Assembly: GCA_963822955.1 (NCBI GenBank)
Contig: CAWGJS010000008.1
Coordinates: 372,001-436,000 of the forward strand
DNA: 64,000 nucleotides
Direction of reading: 5' to 3'
From: JAJYUU01 sp963822955
GTDB lineage: Bacteria; Actinomycetota; Actinomycetes; Streptosporangiales; Streptosporangiaceae
Shown piece after piece: positions 62,057 through 64,000 of the stretch. The notes under the pieces were generated by a model. It worked only from the letters and a program-made list of their open reading frames with translations. It was not told the DNA's origin and did not search any database. The stretch's first letter is position 1. Every line of letters starts with the position of its first letter. A program made the position numbers and the translations under genes.

Positions 62057-63030
62057 GTCTCCGGCGAGCAGGGCGTCGCGCGCCCCAGCGCGTTTGCCTC
62101 CGCCCTGGTCGGCGGGTTGGCGCCCGCGCGGCCGCACGTGACGCCGGCAATCCGGCTGGCGTCGTCGAGTACCGCTGCCAGGGTCGCGGCATCGCCGAGG
62201 GCAGCCAGCCTTGCCGGAGCGAGCAGGTCGTTGCGGGCGAGCGCGTCGAGCAGCCCGCTGGTGAATGCGTCGCCGGCGCCGACGGTGTCGACGACCTCGA
62301 CCTGGAATGATGGACGGCTCACCGGCGGCTGACCTAGCATCCACCCGGTGGCGCCGTCGGCGCCCGCGGTGATCACGACCAGGTTCGCACCGAGGTCCAG
62401 CCAGCGCCTGGCGACAGTGTCTGCGGTGTCCTCGCCGTACAGCCAGGCGAGATCTTCTCGGCTGGCCTTGACAACGTGGGCGAGCGAGACGGACTGCTCG
62501 ACTTGCCGCCGGGCGGCGACCGAGTCGGGCTGAAGCGCTGGCCTGACGTTGGGGTCATAGCTGATGAGGACCGAGCCCGCCCGGCGGAGCGCGCCGACCG
62601 CTACGGCCACGGCGGCGCCGCCAGGCGGCAGCCAGGACGCCAGCGACCCGAAGTGCACCGCCTGCGATCCACCTGGCAGGAACGCGAGTTCCGCGGCTAG
62701 CCACTGAAAGTCGGCCCCTAGCGAGAACTGGTACCTGGCCTGCCCGTCGGCGAGCTCCACCAGCGCGATCGTGCTCGGGTCTTCGGCTGCCACGACGTGC
62801 TGGAGGCCGACGGCCGAGCGCTCGAGGTGCCGTCGCAGCACCGTTCCGAAAGGATCCGCCGATAGCCTGCCAGCGAACTCCGTGGGCTGACCGAGCCTGG
62901 CCAGGCCGATGGCGACATTCATCGGGCTGCCGCCGGGCCGGGCGACGCAGGACCCGTCCCCGGCGGGCGGCGACAGGTCGATCAGCGCCTCGCCCACCAC
63001 AACGAACGCAGGGGAACCGTCGTCATGCAC
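62053..63030 (-). CDS. PfkB-family sugar kinase (fructokinase-like)
   Basis: The product is 325 aa from GTG 63030. PfkB motifs are present: VVVGEALIDLSPPAG near the start, GGSPMNVAIGLARLGQPTEF with the di-glycine, and DTVGAGDAFTSGLLDAL near 255 with the catalytic Asp. The closest type by length and motif is fructokinase. It converges on the isochorismatase-fold gene with a 4-nt overlap of stops. Confidence 0.89.
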   Translation of the reverse strand: MHDDGSPAFVVVGEALIDLSPPAGDGSCVARPGGSPMNVAIGLARLGQPTEFAGRLSADPFGTVLRRHLERSAVGLQHVVAAEDPSTIALVELADGQARYQFSLGADFQWLAAELAFLPGGSQAVHFGSLASWLPPGGAAVAVAVGALRRAGSVLISYDPNVRPALQPDSVAARRQVEQSVSLAHVVKASREDLAWLYGEDTADTVARRWLDLGANLVVITAGADGATGWMLGQPPVSRPSFQVEVVDTVGAGDAFTSGLLDALARNDLLAPARLAALGDAATLAAVLDDASRIAGVTCGRAGANPPTRAEANALGRATPCSPET

Positions 63031-63151
63031 AAGGCAGACGGTACTAAACCAGCCGGGCGCGTGGAGTGCTGACCGCGGCCGGCCCTGCCTCCGCACGCAG
63101 CGCGGAAAAATCCATGGCCGTTGCTGTCGCGTGGCTCTAGGTTCTCCAGGC

Positions 63152-64000
63152 ATGCGAAGCCCTCCGCCCGACCTGGTACTCCAGCGGCTCGCAGATGTCC
63201 TGGCCGACGGCTGGGGGCTTCGCGCGGTATCGCTCGAATACGTGCCTGAGGGCGGGGGCAGCCACCACTGGAAGCTCGTAGCCGATGATCGCCAGCCGTA
63301 CTTTGTCACGGTCGACGACCTCGACGACAAGGACTGGCTTGGCCACAGCAGAGAGGCAGCGCTCGACGGACTCCGGAGTGCGCTGAGCACAGCTGTGGCG
63401 CTTCGGGACGAAGCGCGCCTCGACTTCGTCATGGCATCCATCGCGAGCTCTGACGGCCAGCCGCTGCGCCGGGTCGACGGCCGGTATGCCGCGTCGGTGT
63501 TCCGGTTCCTGGCGGGCCGCTCTCACGGGTTCGGCAGCTACCCCGATCCGCGCCTGCGGAGCCAGGTGCTGGACATGATCGCCGCACTGCATCAGTCCAC
63601 GCCCACGGTGCGTGAGTACGCGCCTCGCCATGTGATCGGGTTCGGCGGCCGGGCAGACCTGAATGCCTTCCTTCGCAACCCCGCTGACCCGTGGGACAGC
63701 GGCCCCTTCGCAGAAGCGGCACGCCGCCGGCTGCTGCCGCACACCGCGGATCTACGGCAGCTTGTCCTGGGCTTCGACCACCTGGTGCAGGCCACTAGCC
63801 GGGCCCGAGCGCACCTGGTCATCACCCACGGCGAGCCGCACCCCGCCAACGTCATGACTGTGGACGGCCGCCTGTTCCTGATCGACTGGGATACAGTCGC
63901 TCTTGCCCCGCCTGAGCGCGACGTATCCCAGATCGTGACTGCCAGCAACGAGGGAATCGACCGATACCAGCAAGCGACCGGTCGCGAGCTCAGCTCAGAG
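63152..64000 (+). CDS. APH-type phosphotransferase, C-terminus beyond the window
   Basis: An open frame runs from ATG 63152 to the right edge (283 residues). The Brenner motif appears as LVITHGEPHPANVMTVDG with HGE in place of the common HGD, followed by LFLIDWDTVALAPPERD, the metal-binding Asp region. This is the APH/choline-kinase-like fold, which phosphorylates small molecules such as aminoglycosides or metabolites. The substrate is unknown. It diverges from the PfkB gene. Confidence 0.82.
   Translation, partial: MRSPPPDLVLQRLADVLADGWGLRAVSLEYVPEGGGSHHWKLVADDRQPYFVTVDDLDDKDWLGHSREAALDGLRSALSTAVALRDEARLDFVMASIASSDGQPLRRVDGRYAASVFRFLAGRSHGFGSYPDPRLRSQVLDMIAALHQSTPTVREYAPRHVIGFGGRADLNAFLRNPADPWDSGPFAEAARRRLLPHTADLRQLVLGFDHLVQATSRARAHLVITHGEPHPANVMTVDGRLFLIDWDTVALAPPERDVSQIVTASNEGIDRYQQATGRELSSE

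Overview
The window is about 64 kb of high-GC actinobacterial chromosome. Evidence for this is frequent GTG starts, a Bpa-type proteasome activator, CrgA, the FhaA/FhaB/PstP/RodA/PbpA/PknB cell-wall cluster, MurJ, a SigE-family sigma factor and Hen1/Pnkp RNA repair. The set of families suggests a filamentous or Streptosporangiales-like actinomycete, but the sequence alone does not identify a genus. The fhaA-crgA block is usually found near the replication origin in this phylum.

Left end (1-3.8 kb): the 5' tip of a probable ABC transporter ATPase diverges from a TetR regulator across a near-perfect operator. A second TetR gene with a consensus leaderless promoter leads a DoxX-like / isoprenylcysteine-methyltransferase-like / AhpD-like run. 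From 3.8 to 5.8 kb lies a decayed integrative element: gene tails, an excisionase and a multiply frameshifted tyrosine integrase, next to tRNA-Ser(CGA). From 5.8 to 18 kb come tadA and its partner, a PH-domain operon, a NUDIX gene, murJ, tRNA-Ser(GCU), an acyl-CoA ligase, a SigE-family sigma factor, a cysteine-rich barrel protein coupled to a MauE-like membrane protein, and an AAA ATPase.

From 18 to 23.7 kb: CtaG and tRNA-Ser(UGA), whose 3' end is the target of an IS481-type insertion with resolvable ends and a 15-bp target duplication. After it come an oxidoreductase stump, the proteasome activator Bpa, pheA, a GT2 glycosyltransferase and an anti-sigma antagonist. From 23.7 to 33 kb: arginine deiminase, an RsbW-like ATPase, a MarR regulator with its palindrome diverging from a TagGH/Wzm-Wzt-like exporter, a PAS/GAF histidine kinase, a subtilisin-inhibitor-like lipoprotein, an Fpg-type glycosylase, an acyl-CoA dehydrogenase and tRNA-Leu(CAG).

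From 33 to 43.4 kb is the conserved envelope-growth operon fhaA-fhaB-pstP-rodA-pbpA, mostly coupled by 4-nt overlaps, then pknB and crgA, a rhomboid protease and a cyclophilin. From 43.4 to 51 kb: a NarL-type two-component pair with an ATP-dependent DNA ligase immediately downstream, malic enzyme, and a FUSC membrane protein that follows malic enzyme in frame after a single stop codon. From 51 to 55 kb: a Hen1-Pnkp RNA repair operon whose kinase module is cut by a one-base frameshift. From 55 to 64 kb: a class-A-beta-lactamase-like protein, an AT-rich spacer, a COG4705-like membrane protein, a RecF-like ATPase coupled to a membrane glycosyltransferase, galE, a small acidic protein, an isochorismatase-fold protein, a PfkB sugar kinase and a truncated phosphotransferase.

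No CRISPR array, rRNA or recognisable riboswitch was seen. The items most worth following up are the Hen1-Pnkp frameshift, the cysteine-rich barrel/MauE-like pair, the malic-enzyme/FUSC junction, and the two mobile-element scars at serine tRNA genes.
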